From Thermoanaerobacter sp. A7A (GTDB taxonomy: Bacteria; Bacillota; Thermoanaerobacteria; Thermoanaerobacterales; Thermoanaerobacteraceae), in assembly GCF_000445185.1 (NCBI RefSeq), contig NZ_AVAF01000002.1, positions 1-37,092 of the forward strand: DNA of 37,092 nt. The letters are read 5' to 3'. Below the pieces are notes generated by a model. That model saw only the letters and a list, made by a program, of their open reading frames with translations. It searched no databases and was not told the origin of the DNA. Position numbers and translations under genes: made by a program. Below are positions 18,263 to 26,197 of this stretch, piece by piece (the stretch's first letter is position 1; every line of letters begins with the position of its first letter).

Positions 18263-19161
18263 AGATTTTTAAAACCACTATTGTTTTGCTGGTAATATTC
18301 GCTGTTCTTTTTGGCTACTATTTTTATGAAAGTAAGACCAATAAACCTGTTAAAGAAGACAACAAAATTTTTACCTTCAAAAATAACGATGTAAATTCTT
18401 TAAAAATAGAACAAGAAGGGAAAACTTTAATTGATTTTAAAAAAGAAGGCGATACATGGTTTATAAAAGAACCTATTGATTATAAAGCAGACAGCATTTA
18501 TGTTGATGAATTATTAGACAACTTGACTTCTCTTACTTTTGATAGAACGTTAGAAGGTGATTTATCCACTTATGGTCTTGACAAACCTTCTTATGCGATA
18601 AAAGTATCTTTGAAAAATGGAAAAAGCTATTCACTTTTTATAGGTAATAAATCTCCTGTAAAAGAAAATTACCAAGAGGGTTATTATGCAAAAACTGATG
18701 GAGATAAAATTTACAGAGTCAATGCTTCTTCTTTAGAGAATTTCTTTCTGACAGATGATTACGCATATAAATATATGGAAAAATTTGTAGTGTCTATTCC
18801 AAAGAATGAAATAACTAAATTAGTTTTCTACCAAGATGGAAAAGAGTATCAAATACAAAAAGATGAAAAAGATAACTGGCAAATTGATGGGAAAGCTATT
18901 AAAGCTGATGATGTAGACAATCTCTTAGACGGAATAGTATTACTTCAAATTAGTGGATTAGATGAAGGAAAAAATATTTCACAGGGAGAAACACCTTTTG
19001 CTTTTGATGTGTATGGCAAGGACAAAGTAGAAAAAATAAGCTTTGCTAAAAGAGATGCAGAAAATAAATATGTGCTTATTAATGGACATTGCATAGGACA
19101 ATATGTAACTTTGAAAGACATAAAAAATCTGCAAGATACTTTTGATAAACTTATTAAGTAA
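18259..19161 (+). CDS. DUF4340-type membrane-anchored protein
   Basis: It has 300 residues with a single N-terminal membrane helix (about 6-24), the rest outside the cytoplasm. Repeated units of the type NDVNSLKIEQEGKTLIDFKK, GDTWFIKEPIDYKADSIYV and TFDRTLEGDLSTYGLDKPSY are characteristic of the DUF4340 family, which regularly accompanies GldG-like proteins. Its start ATG overlaps the gldG-like stop (ATGA), so the two are probably co-translated. It closes the operon, with a hairpin 9 bp after its stop. The molecular role of the family is not established, and a structural or substrate-binding role in the transporter complex is only inferred. Confidence 0.8.
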   Translation: MKIFKTTIVLLVIFAVLFGYYFYESKTNKPVKEDNKIFTFKNNDVNSLKIEQEGKTLIDFKKEGDTWFIKEPIDYKADSIYVDELLDNLTSLTFDRTLEGDLSTYGLDKPSYAIKVSLKNGKSYSLFIGNKSPVKENYQEGYYAKTDGDKIYRVNASSLENFFLTDDYAYKYMEKFVVSIPKNEITKLVFYQDGKEYQIQKDEKDNWQIDGKAIKADDVDNLLDGIVLLQISGLDEGKNISQGETPFAFDVYGKDKVEKISFAKRDAENKYVLINGHCIGQYVTLKDIKNLQDTFDKLIK

Positions 19162-19170
19162 AATTATAGA

Positions 19171-19197
19171 AAGGCAGAAACTGCATGTTTCTGCCTT
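19171..19197 (+). terminator. hairpin terminator of the ABC operon
   Basis: A perfect 11-bp stem, AAGGCAGAAAC (19171-19181) with GTTTCTGCCTT (19187-19197), closes over a 5-nt loop 9 bp after the last stop. The downstream T-tract is poor (AGATTTA), so termination may be partial. Confidence 0.7.
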
Positions 19198-19260
19198 AGA
19201 TTTATACTAAGCTTTTAAATGCAAAGTGCGTTGTAGGAGTATTTAATGTAATTTTTAAAA

Positions 19261-19428
19261 TTACAAATTATACGCTATGCGAAAACCTTCGTGAATGGCA
19301 TCTATAAATTTTCTAGGCTTGACACAATCCCCAATAGCATAAACAGGTATATTTTCTTCTTCAATGGACTTCAATAAATCATTTTTAGGTTTGGAGCCAA
19401 CTGCCATTACGACTGGATAATGATGATA
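19261..19428 (-). pseudogene. C-terminal remnant of an FAD/NAD-dependent (old yellow enzyme type) oxidoreductase
   Basis: Read on the minus strand, about 55 codons end in a TAA at 19261-19263. They encode VVMAVGSKPKNDLL, then a short stretch and VYAIGDCVKPRKFIDAIHEG. This is the conserved C-terminus of NADH:flavin oxidoreductase/2,4-dienoyl-CoA reductase-type proteins, where the GD of IGDC contacts FAD. A stop (TAG, 19429-19431) precedes the block in frame and no upstream part of the ~650-residue family is recognisable. It is therefore a gene stump left by deletion or insertion, not a functional gene. Confidence 0.75.
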
Positions 19429-19630
19429 CTACAATTATTAGTAATGTCAAGAGCTTTGTGTAACTTTAGTAAAACTTTGTTTGCTTTTTATGGGTTCATT
19501 CCATTTAATACACTAAGCTGAGGAAGACGACCATTTTCTCTTACTGTTAGACTTAGCATCAACTAAATAAAAGAGGAGCTTTTTCTCTAAGAGACCTTAA
19601 ATTCTAGGTCATAATAATAAGGTTAAGGTT
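19429..19630. other. decayed intergenic stretch
   Basis: No gene is supported. On the minus strand a promoter-like pair TTGACA / TATCAT with a 16-bp spacer sits at about 19424-19451 and points into the oxidoreductase stump. A short frame reading VRENGRLPQLSVLNGMNP (minus, about 19500-19560) has stops on both sides and is not recognised. It may be another fragment of a lost gene or insertion. Confidence 0.4.
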
Positions 19631-20033
19631 TTATTCTTTTTTCTTATCTTCTATAAGTTTAATTATATATTTCACAGAATTTTCAGCTTTTTCAAATGCC
19701 TTGGTAGCATTATCTTTATTAGGTTTGCCACCAGGTAAATAGCCAATAGGAGCACTTGGATATCTTGTTGGAATATAATAGGAGTCTAAAAATTCCATAT
19801 CATCTCTCAAAATTTCAAATTCTTTGTCCAAGTTTATACACAATTCTAACAAAGTGATCAAATTGTGTACTTTAGGAGGATTTATATTATTAAAAACCAA
19901 ATAGGCTTTTAAAGCTTTTTCTACAGCTTGCTGCGAATGGACACAAACAATAAGTTTTTAACAGTTCTTTTGCTGCCTTCAAATCGTCATTAGCATAATC
20001 TAACCACTGACTATATTTATGAACTTCTGTCAT
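19631..20033 (-). pseudogene. HEPN-domain protein, frameshifted (partner of MNT nucleotidyltransferase)
   Basis: Starting at ATG 20033 the product reads MTEVHKYSQWLDYANDDLKA and continues to about TYCLCPF. The frame then breaks near 19934-19940, and HEPN sequence resumes in another frame with HSQQAVEKALKAYLVFNN through to DSYYIPTRYPSAP and the stop at 19631. The DxYxxxRYP block and QQAVEKALKA helix are typical of HEPN proteins (PF05168-like). A 5-nt deletion between short CATT repeats would explain the break, since restoring a Phe-His pair gives the usual PFHSQQA reading. It overlaps the MNT gene by 17 bp, as in many MNT/HEPN pairs. It is either a genuine pseudogene or a sequencing error. Confidence 0.75.
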
Positions 20034-20364
20034 ACAATATGACCCCCTTCTTGAGTACCTCTTCGGTATAAAATAGGTCTCTATTCTTCTTAAACAACTC
20101 TTCTTCTTCTGGTGTATATACTAAAAAATCAACTCCTACTCTAGGATGGGTAAGCCTCATTAAATATAAAGTTCTATCAGCAAATCTTAAATCTGTATCC
20201 ATTATCACGACTAAGTCAATATCGCTCCATTCCTTAGCAGTACCATTAGCCATTGACCCGAAAAGTATTATCCTCTCTGGATTGCACTTTTCAATAATAA
20301 TATTCGTTATCCTCTTTAGCTCATCTTCTAAGGAATACTTTAATAATTCAGTGGCTTCTATCAT
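20017..20364 (-). CDS. MNT-type nucleotidyltransferase domain protein
   Basis: It is a small nucleotidyltransferase of 115 residues. The pol-beta-fold motif GSMANGTAKEWSDIDLVV carries the GS and the DxD metal ligands, and a third acidic residue lies in VGVDFLVYTP. Such proteins pair with HEPN proteins in two-gene modules, and some characterised pairs act as toxin-antitoxin systems in which MNT modifies and silences the HEPN RNase. ATG 20364, with AGAGGTG 6 nt upstream, is chosen over an in-frame GTG at 20373 that lies inside that ribosome binding site. The gene appears intact while its HEPN partner is frameshifted, so the module may be losing function. Substrate and partner control are inferred. 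Confidence 0.82.
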   Translation of the reverse strand: MIEATELLKYSLEDELKRITNIIIEKCNPERIILFGSMANGTAKEWSDIDLVVIMDTDLRFADRTLYLMRLTHPRVGVDFLVYTPEEEELFKKNRDLFYTEEVLKKGVILYDRSS

Positions 20365-20508
20365 AAAAAACACCTCTTTATTAGACTCTCCCTTTTATCC
20401 ATCAACGTTTGACAGGAGTAGCGACTGTAACATTTTTAGTTCCGGAAGAAATGTTAAAGAAAAAAGGAATTCAGTCTACACAAAATTTTCTACAGTATCA
20501 GTTTCTAT

Positions 20509-21081
20509 TCATATTAGTACTGTTTTTAAATCAATCACAAGATCTTCAAAAATAGAAACTTTAACTTTATCATCTTGTGTATATATGTCGGGTCGTCCAT
20601 ATCTTTCATTATCCTGTAAAATAAACACACTTAGGATTTTGTTTTCGGGTTCTACTATCCAATATTCTTTCACACCATACTTTTCATACAAGTTAAACTT
20701 GTGGAGTTTATCTTTCTGTGCTGTTGAAGGCGAAATAATTTCGATTATCAAATCAGGAGCTCCCGTACATCCCTTCTCATCAAGCTTGGATTCATCACAC
20801 ACAACAACTATATCAGGCTGAACTACAGTCTTTATATTTTCCTCGTCCTTCTCATTTCCGTCAGGAAACCTTACATCAAAAGGTGCCATATATACTTCAC
20901 ACGATTTATCTTTGAGATAATCAAAAAATTGGTAAAAAAGCTGTCCCAAGATCCTTTGATGAGTTCTTGAAGGGGAAGTCATCAAGTAAATTTGGCCATC
21001 AATCAGTTCTATTCTTTCATTTTCTGGCCACGCTATATAATCTGCATAAGTATATATTTTATTTTCTTTTGGCAACGGCAT
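20509..21081 (-). CDS. Uma2-family (DUF820) PD-(D/E)xK nuclease-like protein
   Basis: The 190-residue protein has a restriction-endonuclease-like fold. ERIELIDGQIYLMTSPSRTHQ gives the first acidic residue and the family His/Gln. QPDIVVVCD and GAPDLIIEIISPST supply the PD and ExI/K-type active-site elements, and KFNLYEKYGVKEYWIVEPEN is the standard C-terminal helix-strand. Uma2 genes are often numerous and mobile in thermophiles and cyanobacteria, and their biological role is unclear. ATG 21081 with GAAGGTG is preferred over GTG 21090, which lies in that site. It stands next to the MNT/HEPN pair in a decaying accessory patch and is separated from it by about 145 bp. Confidence 0.8.
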   Translation of the reverse strand: MPLPKENKIYTYADYIAWPENERIELIDGQIYLMTSPSRTHQRILGQLFYQFFDYLKDKSCEVYMAPFDVRFPDGNEKDEENIKTVVQPDIVVVCDESKLDEKGCTGAPDLIIEIISPSTAQKDKLHKFNLYEKYGVKEYWIVEPENKILSVFILQDNERYGRPDIYTQDDKVKVSIFEDLVIDLKTVLI

Positions 21082-21335
21082 ATTTAACACCTTCTTTCAA
21101 ATTAGATTAAAAGCTTTTATTCCTCTTATGTAAATTGCCAAAACATCCACACCTTTTTCATCTAACAGCAAATACATTACTCACATTTAACCATTTAACT
21201 CCTTTTACATTTAATTATACCACAACAACCTTAAGTTTTCTTCAAATAATGTAAAATTTCACTTTTTGATTTTGCGCGTGGATTTACAATGCAAGCAGGA
21301 TAATATTCAGTACGTTTCTGCCTATTTGTCTATGC
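21082..21335. other. non-coding spacer between uma2-like gene and his promoter
   Basis: The minus strand has a TATAAT (21214-21219) that could start uma2 transcription with a ~125-nt leader. In that leader a ribosome binding site-like AAAGGAG precedes a five-codon frame (MVKCE) that stops at once. A 26-codon frame after it (MYLLLDEKGVDVLAIYIRG...) lacks its own site. No conserved RNA or gene is recognised. Confidence 0.4.
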
Positions 21336-21364
21336 TTGACATACATTGAAAATTAGGATACAAT
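21336..21364 (+). promoter_or_regulatory. promoter of the histidine operon
   Basis: Consensus -35 TTGACA (21336-21341), a 17-bp spacer and -10 TACAAT (21359-21364) predict a start near 21371 and a leader of about 57 nt. That is too short for a T-box. An 8-bp imperfect stem (about 21375-21382 with 21408-21415) lies just before the GGGGTG ribosome binding site and might influence hisZ translation. Confidence 0.85.
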
Positions 21365-21427
21365 AAAAGAAGTACAGTTTATTACTTTATCACGTTACAA
21401 AGACAGAGTAAATTGTGGGGTGTTTTA

Positions 21428-22570
21428 ATGATATATTTGCCTGATGGTGTACAAGATTTTTTGCCGGAAGAATATAGAGTTAAGCGCAAAATAGAAGAAA
21501 AGTTTAGAGAGGTTTTTATAAAATTTGGCTATCAAGAGATAATGCCTCCTACTTTTGAATATAGCGATAATTTTTCTGTTTTGTTTGATGAAAACAATTT
21601 GTACAGGTTTTTCGATAAAAAGGGAAATATATTAGCTTTAAGGCCAGATGTGACTACTCAAATAGCGAGAATTGTGTCTACAAAGTTAAAAGGTAGTTTC
21701 CCACTTAAGTTATGCTATGTCGCTAATGTCTATCGCTATGATGACCCACAGGTAGGAAAAATGAGAGAGTTTACTCAGGCAGGGATTGAACTTATAGGTA
21801 CAAATCATGAAGAATCTGATGCAGAGATAATAGCAGTTGCGATAGAGGCTTTAAAAAGTATTGGAATAGAGGACTTTAAAGTGGACGTGGGACAGGTGGA
21901 ATTTTTTAAAAGAGTAGTGGAAGATTTAGAGTTACAAAATGAAGAAATAAACCTTTTAAGAGAGTTTTTGCAACAGAAAAATCAATCTGCGATAGAAGAA
22001 TTCATAAATGATAAAGGAATTAGGGGCAAAAAAGCAAAGTTTTTAAGTGAACTTCCTCTTTTATTTGGTGGCGAAGAAGTGCTTAAAAGAGCAAAAGAGC
22101 TTTATGATACTCCTAAACTAGGTGAAACGATAGATTACCTTGAAAGAGTATATAGAATATTAAAAGATTTTGGTATGGAAGAGTATATAAGTTTTGACTT
22201 AGGAATGGTGCAAAATCTTAATTATTATACTGGTATCATATTCAGGTGTTTTGTTAAAGGGATTGGTTATGCTATATGTACCGGAGGAAGGTATGATGGT
22301 CTTTTAGGGATTTTTGGAGAGCACATTCCGGCGACAGGTTTTGCTATAAGTGTGGAAAGGTCAATGTTAGCACTTCAAAAACAGAAAAAAGATATTATTG
22401 ATAAATCCTGGAGAGTTTTAATAAAATACAAGGAAAACTTAAGAAGTAATGCTTACAAGAAAGCCACTTTGTTAAGAGGTGAGGGAAAAATTGTAGAGAT
22501 GTATAGCTATGAAAAAGCGAAGCATGTTGATGAAAATAGCTTTGACGAAATTATAGATATGGAGGAATAA
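21428..22570 (+). CDS. hisZ: ATP phosphoribosyltransferase regulatory subunit HisZ
   Basis: It is a histidyl-tRNA-synthetase paralog of 380 residues that forms a complex with short HisG and is needed for its activity and histidine feedback. The class II core is seen in DGVQDFLPEEYRVKRKIEE, LALRPDVTTQIARIV, VYRYDDPQVGKMREFTQAG and RYDGLLGIFGEHIPATGFA. The tRNA anticodon-binding domain expected in a true HisRS is largely missing, and the next gene is a short-form HisG, so HisZ is preferred over HisS. ATG 21428, behind GTGGGGTG, is chosen over an in-frame TTG at 21413. First gene of the his operon; hisG begins after 1 bp. Confidence 0.9.
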   Translation: MIYLPDGVQDFLPEEYRVKRKIEEKFREVFIKFGYQEIMPPTFEYSDNFSVLFDENNLYRFFDKKGNILALRPDVTTQIARIVSTKLKGSFPLKLCYVANVYRYDDPQVGKMREFTQAGIELIGTNHEESDAEIIAVAIEALKSIGIEDFKVDVGQVEFFKRVVEDLELQNEEINLLREFLQQKNQSAIEEFINDKGIRGKKAKFLSELPLLFGGEEVLKRAKELYDTPKLGETIDYLERVYRILKDFGMEEYISFDLGMVQNLNYYTGIIFRCFVKGIGYAICTGGRYDGLLGIFGEHIPATGFAISVERSMLALQKQKKDIIDKSWRVLIKYKENLRSNAYKKATLLRGEGKIVEMYSYEKAKHVDENSFDEIIDMEE

Positions 22571-22571
22571 T

Positions 22572-23213
22572 ATGGAAAATATTTCTATTGCACTGCCAAA
22601 AGGTAGAATGGCAGATAGTGCTATAACTTTGTTTGAAAAGGCAGGAATTGCTGAGAATATTTTAAAAGATATTTCTCGAAAACTTGTTGTTAATGACCAT
22701 AAAAATTTAATGAAGTTTATGTTGGTAAAGCCGATGGATGTGCCCACATATGTAGAACACGGGGCAGCTGATTTGGGGATTTGTGGAAAAGATATTCTCT
22801 TAGAGCAAAAAAAAGATTGCTATGAAGTTTTAGATTTAAAATTTGGTTTTTGTAAAATGGTGGTTGCGGGGCCTAAAGAGGCAAAGGACAGTTTTCTTAC
22901 TAATAAAAGAGTTGCAACAAAGTTTCCCAATATTGCAGAAGAATTTTTCAGGCAAAAGGGAGAAAATGTAGAAATAATTAAGCTGAATGGTTCTGTGGAG
23001 CTTGCTCCTATTGTGGGGCTGTCAGAGGTAATTGTAGACATTGTAGAGACAGGCAATACTTTAAGAGAAAATGGTCTTATAGTCATTGAAGAAATTTTTC
23101 CTTCCAGTGCGAGATTGATAGTGAATAAAGCCAGTCTTAAAACTAAAAGCCAGAGAATAAAAGAGATAATTATAAAATTAAAAGAGGTTGTGGAAACTTT
23201 TAAGGAGGTTTAA
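22572..23213 (+). CDS. hisG: ATP phosphoribosyltransferase, short form
   Basis: It catalyses the first step of histidine synthesis, joining ATP and PRPP to give phosphoribosyl-ATP. At 213 residues it is the short HisG type that lacks the C-terminal regulatory domain and relies on HisZ, which is encoded just upstream. IALPKGRMADSAI opens the protein, and EVIVDIVETGNTLRENGL is the PRPP-binding loop near residue 160. Its ATG lies 1 bp after hisZ, and the ribosome binding site (ATGGAGG) is within hisZ. It is followed by hisD after 1 bp, implying tight coupling. Confidence 0.93.
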   Translation: MENISIALPKGRMADSAITLFEKAGIAENILKDISRKLVVNDHKNLMKFMLVKPMDVPTYVEHGAADLGICGKDILLEQKKDCYEVLDLKFGFCKMVVAGPKEAKDSFLTNKRVATKFPNIAEEFFRQKGENVEIIKLNGSVELAPIVGLSEVIVDIVETGNTLRENGLIVIEEIFPSSARLIVNKASLKTKSQRIKEIIIKLKEVVETFKEV

Positions 23214-23214
23214 A

Positions 23215-24498
23215 ATGATTGAGATATTTGATTTTCGAAAGGGAATTGACAATGGTATTTTACAAAAGCTTCACAACAGAAGTAAATTAGAGAATAAAGA
23301 AATAGCAAAAAAAGTGGAAGAAATAATTTCAAACGTAAGAGAGAGAAAAGACAAGGCTTTGTTTGAGTATACTTACATGTTTGACGGAATAAATCTTGAC
23401 AAAAGTACTGTAAAAGTTACGAAAGAGGAAATAAAAAATGCTTATAACGAAGTGGAAGGAGAATTTTTAAAAGCGATTGACAAAGCTATCAAAAACATAA
23501 CAGAATTTCATGAAAAGCAAAAACAATCTACATGGATGGATTTTAAAGAAGGTATAATTTATGGGCAGATAGTAAGACCTCTTTCTCAAGTTGGGATTTA
23601 TGTGCCGGGGGGAACCGCTTCTTATCCTTCTTCAGTTTTGATGAATGGAATACCTGCAAAGGTGGCTGGTGTAGAGAAAATAGTGATGGTTTCTCCGGCT
23701 GGTAAGAAGGGAGTAAACCCTTATGTGTTAGTGGCTGCAGACAAGATAGGAATAGAGGATATATATAAAGTTGGAGGCGCACAGGCTGTTGCAGCCTTGG
23801 CATTTGGGACAGAGTCAATACCTAAGGTTGATAAAATAGTTGGCCCGGGAAATATTTTTGTCGCAATGGCTAAAAGAGCTCTTTACGGACATGTGGATAT
23901 TGATATGGTGGCAGGCCCCAGTGAAGTTTTAGTTATAGCTGACGAAACTGCTAATCCTAAATATGTGGCGGCGGACCTGTTGTCACAGGCGGAACATGAT
24001 GTAATGGCATCTTCAATACTTGTCACAACATCTTTGGAGGTTGCGCAACAAGTAAAAATAGAAATTGAAAGGCAAATGGAATATCTTGAAAGGAAAGAAA
24101 TAATTGAAAAGTCTTTAAAAAATTTTGGTGCGATAATTGTTGTAAATAATTTAAAAGAAGCAATTGGTATTGCAAATGACATAGCTCCGGAGCATTTAGA
24201 GCTTAACATTTCCAATGCCTTTGAAATAATTGGTGAAATCAAGAATGCAGGAGCAGTCTTTGTGGGAGAATATTCTCCAGAACCCTTAGGGGACTATCTT
24301 GCTGGCCCTAACCATGTGCTTCCTACTAGTGGAACAGCAAGGTTTTTCTCGCCTCTTTCTGTGACGGACTTTATCAAAAAGATGAATATTCTCTATTATT
24401 CTAAGGATTCTTTGAGAGAGGTAAAAGAGGATGTAATAACTTTAGCAAATTCAGAAGGGCTTACCGCTCATGCTAATTCTATAAAAGTGAGGTTTTAA
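23215..24498 (+). CDS. hisD: histidinol dehydrogenase
   Basis: It is a zinc enzyme of 427 residues that oxidises histidinol to histidine in two NAD-dependent steps, the last of the pathway. Recognisable blocks are VGIYVPGGTASYPSSVLM, KIVGPGNIFVAMAKR, IDMVAGPSEVLVIADE, DLLSQAEHD (zinc-ligand region) and GDYLAGPNHVLPTSGTARF. The frame is open from 23188, but AAGGAGG at 23203-23209 sits 5 nt before ATG 23215, which gives the usual N-terminus. It starts 1 bp after hisG and ends 1 bp before hisC. Confidence 0.93.
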   Translation: MIEIFDFRKGIDNGILQKLHNRSKLENKEIAKKVEEIISNVRERKDKALFEYTYMFDGINLDKSTVKVTKEEIKNAYNEVEGEFLKAIDKAIKNITEFHEKQKQSTWMDFKEGIIYGQIVRPLSQVGIYVPGGTASYPSSVLMNGIPAKVAGVEKIVMVSPAGKKGVNPYVLVAADKIGIEDIYKVGGAQAVAALAFGTESIPKVDKIVGPGNIFVAMAKRALYGHVDIDMVAGPSEVLVIADETANPKYVAADLLSQAEHDVMASSILVTTSLEVAQQVKIEIERQMEYLERKEIIEKSLKNFGAIIVVNNLKEAIGIANDIAPEHLELNISNAFEIIGEIKNAGAVFVGEYSPEPLGDYLAGPNHVLPTSGTARFFSPLSVTDFIKKMNILYYSKDSLREVKEDVITLANSEGLTAHANSIKVRF

Positions 24499-24499
24499 A

Positions 24500-25555
24500 A
24501 TGATTGAGAATTTGGTGAGAGAAGAAATTAAGGGATTTAAAAATTATGAAGTGCACAGTATTCCCTACAGATATAAGATGGATGCAAATGAAACGCCTTT
24601 TGAACTTCCTGAAGAAGTGATAAAAAATATTCAAGAGATTGTAAAATCTTCTCAAGTAAATGTATATCCAGACCCTACTGCAGAAAAGTTAAAAGAAGAA
24701 TTGGCACGATATTGTGGAGTAGTGCCTACAAACATATTTGTGGGAAATGGCTCGGATGAGATAATCCACCTTATTATGCTGGCTTTCATAAACAAAGGTG
24801 ATGTGGTAGCATATCCTCATCCTTCTTTTGCTATGTACAGTGTATATAGCAAAATTGCAGGAGCAGTCGAAATACCTGTAAGGTTGAGAGAAGATTATAA
24901 TTACGATGTTGATAGTTTTATTAAAGTTATAGAAAAATATCAGCCTAAATTAGTGTTTTTGTGCAACCCTAATAATCCAACAGGAAGTGTTATAGAAAGA
25001 GAAGATATAATTAAAATAATACAAAAGAGCAATGGAATTGTAGTTGTTGACGAAGCTTATTTTGAGTTTTATGGTAATACAATTGTAGATGCTATAAATG
25101 AATTTGAAAACTTGATTGTTTTAAGGACCTTATCTAAGGCTTTTGGACTTGCCGGTTTGAGAGTAGGATATGCTGTAGCTAACGAGAATATTTTAAAGTA
25201 TTTAAACCTTGTGAAATCACCTTATAACATTAACTCTTTATCTCAGATAATAGCTTTGAAGGTTTTAAGGACAGATGTTTTAAAAGAAAGAATTAACTAC
25301 ATTTTAGAAGAAAGAAAGCGTCTTATAAAAGAGCTAGGCAAAATTCCTGGCGTTAAAGTTTATCCCTCAAAAACGAATTTTATATTGGTAAAATTTAAAG
25401 ATGCAGATTATGTGTACCAGGGGCTTTTAGAAAGAGGAATTTTGGTGAGAGATTTTTCAAAGGTAGAAGGGCTTGAAGGAGCTTTAAGGATAACAGTAAG
25501 TAGCCGAGAAGCTAATGATTATTTAATAAATGGGTTAAAGGAGTTATTGCTATGA
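24500..25555 (+). CDS. hisC: histidinol-phosphate aminotransferase
   Basis: It is a PLP aminotransferase (fold type I, 351 residues) that converts imidazole acetol-phosphate to histidinol phosphate. MDANETPFELPEEV, GNGSDEIIHLIMLAF, FLCNPNNPTGSV and VVDEAYFEFYG are characteristic. The PLP lysine is in RTLSKAFGLAGLRVGYAV. It overlaps hisB by 4 bp (ATGA). The genomic context separates it from related aromatic or cobalamin-pathway aminotransferases. Confidence 0.93.
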   Translation: MIENLVREEIKGFKNYEVHSIPYRYKMDANETPFELPEEVIKNIQEIVKSSQVNVYPDPTAEKLKEELARYCGVVPTNIFVGNGSDEIIHLIMLAFINKGDVVAYPHPSFAMYSVYSKIAGAVEIPVRLREDYNYDVDSFIKVIEKYQPKLVFLCNPNNPTGSVIEREDIIKIIQKSNGIVVVDEAYFEFYGNTIVDAINEFENLIVLRTLSKAFGLAGLRVGYAVANENILKYLNLVKSPYNINSLSQIIALKVLRTDVLKERINYILEERKRLIKELGKIPGVKVYPSKTNFILVKFKDADYVYQGLLERGILVRDFSKVEGLEGALRITVSSREANDYLINGLKELLL

Positions 25556-26136
25556 GGAAGGCGGAAGTTAAAAGAAAAACTAAAGAGACGGATATATACG
25601 TTGAACTTAATATTGACGGAAAAGGAAATTATGACATAGCTACAGGAATAGGTTTTTTTGACCACATGCTTTCTTTATTTGCCAAGCATGGACTTTTTGA
25701 TTTAAAAGTAGTGGCAAAGGGAGATTTAGAGGTAGACACTCATCACACTGTTGAAGACGTAGGTATTGTATTGGGCAATGCTTTTTTAAAGGCTGCCGGC
25801 GATAAAAAATCTATTAAGAGGTTTAGTACATTTTATGTACCCATGGACGAAGCCTTAGTGAGAGTTTCTGTAGACATAAGTGGAAGGCCTTTTTTATACT
25901 GTGATTTGCCTTTAAAAGCTGAAAGAGTTGGAAATTTTGAAACGGAAAATGTGGAAGAATTTTTAAGAGCCTTTGCTTACAACTTTGGCATTACACTGCA
26001 TGTAGAACTTTTGCACGGCAGTAACAGTCATCACATTATAGAGGCAACTTTTAAAGCACTGGGGAGGGCTCTTGATGAGGCATTGAGAATAGATGAAAGG
26101 GTAGAAGGGATACCTTCTACTAAAGGGATTTTATAA
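25552..26136 (+). CDS. hisB: imidazoleglycerol-phosphate dehydratase
   Basis: It dehydrates imidazole glycerol phosphate to imidazole acetol phosphate. At 194 residues it is the monofunctional form without the N-terminal phosphatase of the enteric bifunctional HisB. The two metal-binding repeats are clear: GIGFFDHML with DTHHTVEDVGI, and LHGSNSHHIIEATFKALGRAL. Histidinol-phosphate phosphatase must therefore be encoded elsewhere. A 61-bp gap to hisH is the largest inside the operon. Confidence 0.93.
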   Translation: MRKAEVKRKTKETDIYVELNIDGKGNYDIATGIGFFDHMLSLFAKHGLFDLKVVAKGDLEVDTHHTVEDVGIVLGNAFLKAAGDKKSIKRFSTFYVPMDEALVRVSVDISGRPFLYCDLPLKAERVGNFETENVEEFLRAFAYNFGITLHVELLHGSNSHHIIEATFKALGRALDEALRIDERVEGIPSTKGIL

Positions 26137-26197
26137 AGATACAGTTTAAGCGAGATTGCATATACTTTATACGTAACTTAAGTGAGGCGGTGAAAAA

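Noticed and set aside
21100..21200. Small peptide genes upstream of the uma2-like gene (minus strand)
   Set aside because: One frame has only five codons after a good ribosome binding site. The longer 26-codon frame has no site of its own and no recognisable similarity.
21365..21427. His T-box leader before hisZ
   Set aside because: The leader after the predicted start is only ~57 nt, with no T-box sequence or terminator/antiterminator pair.
21428..22570. Histidyl-tRNA synthetase (hisS)
   Set aside because: The anticodon-binding domain is missing and the gene leads an operon with a short HisG, which fits HisZ.
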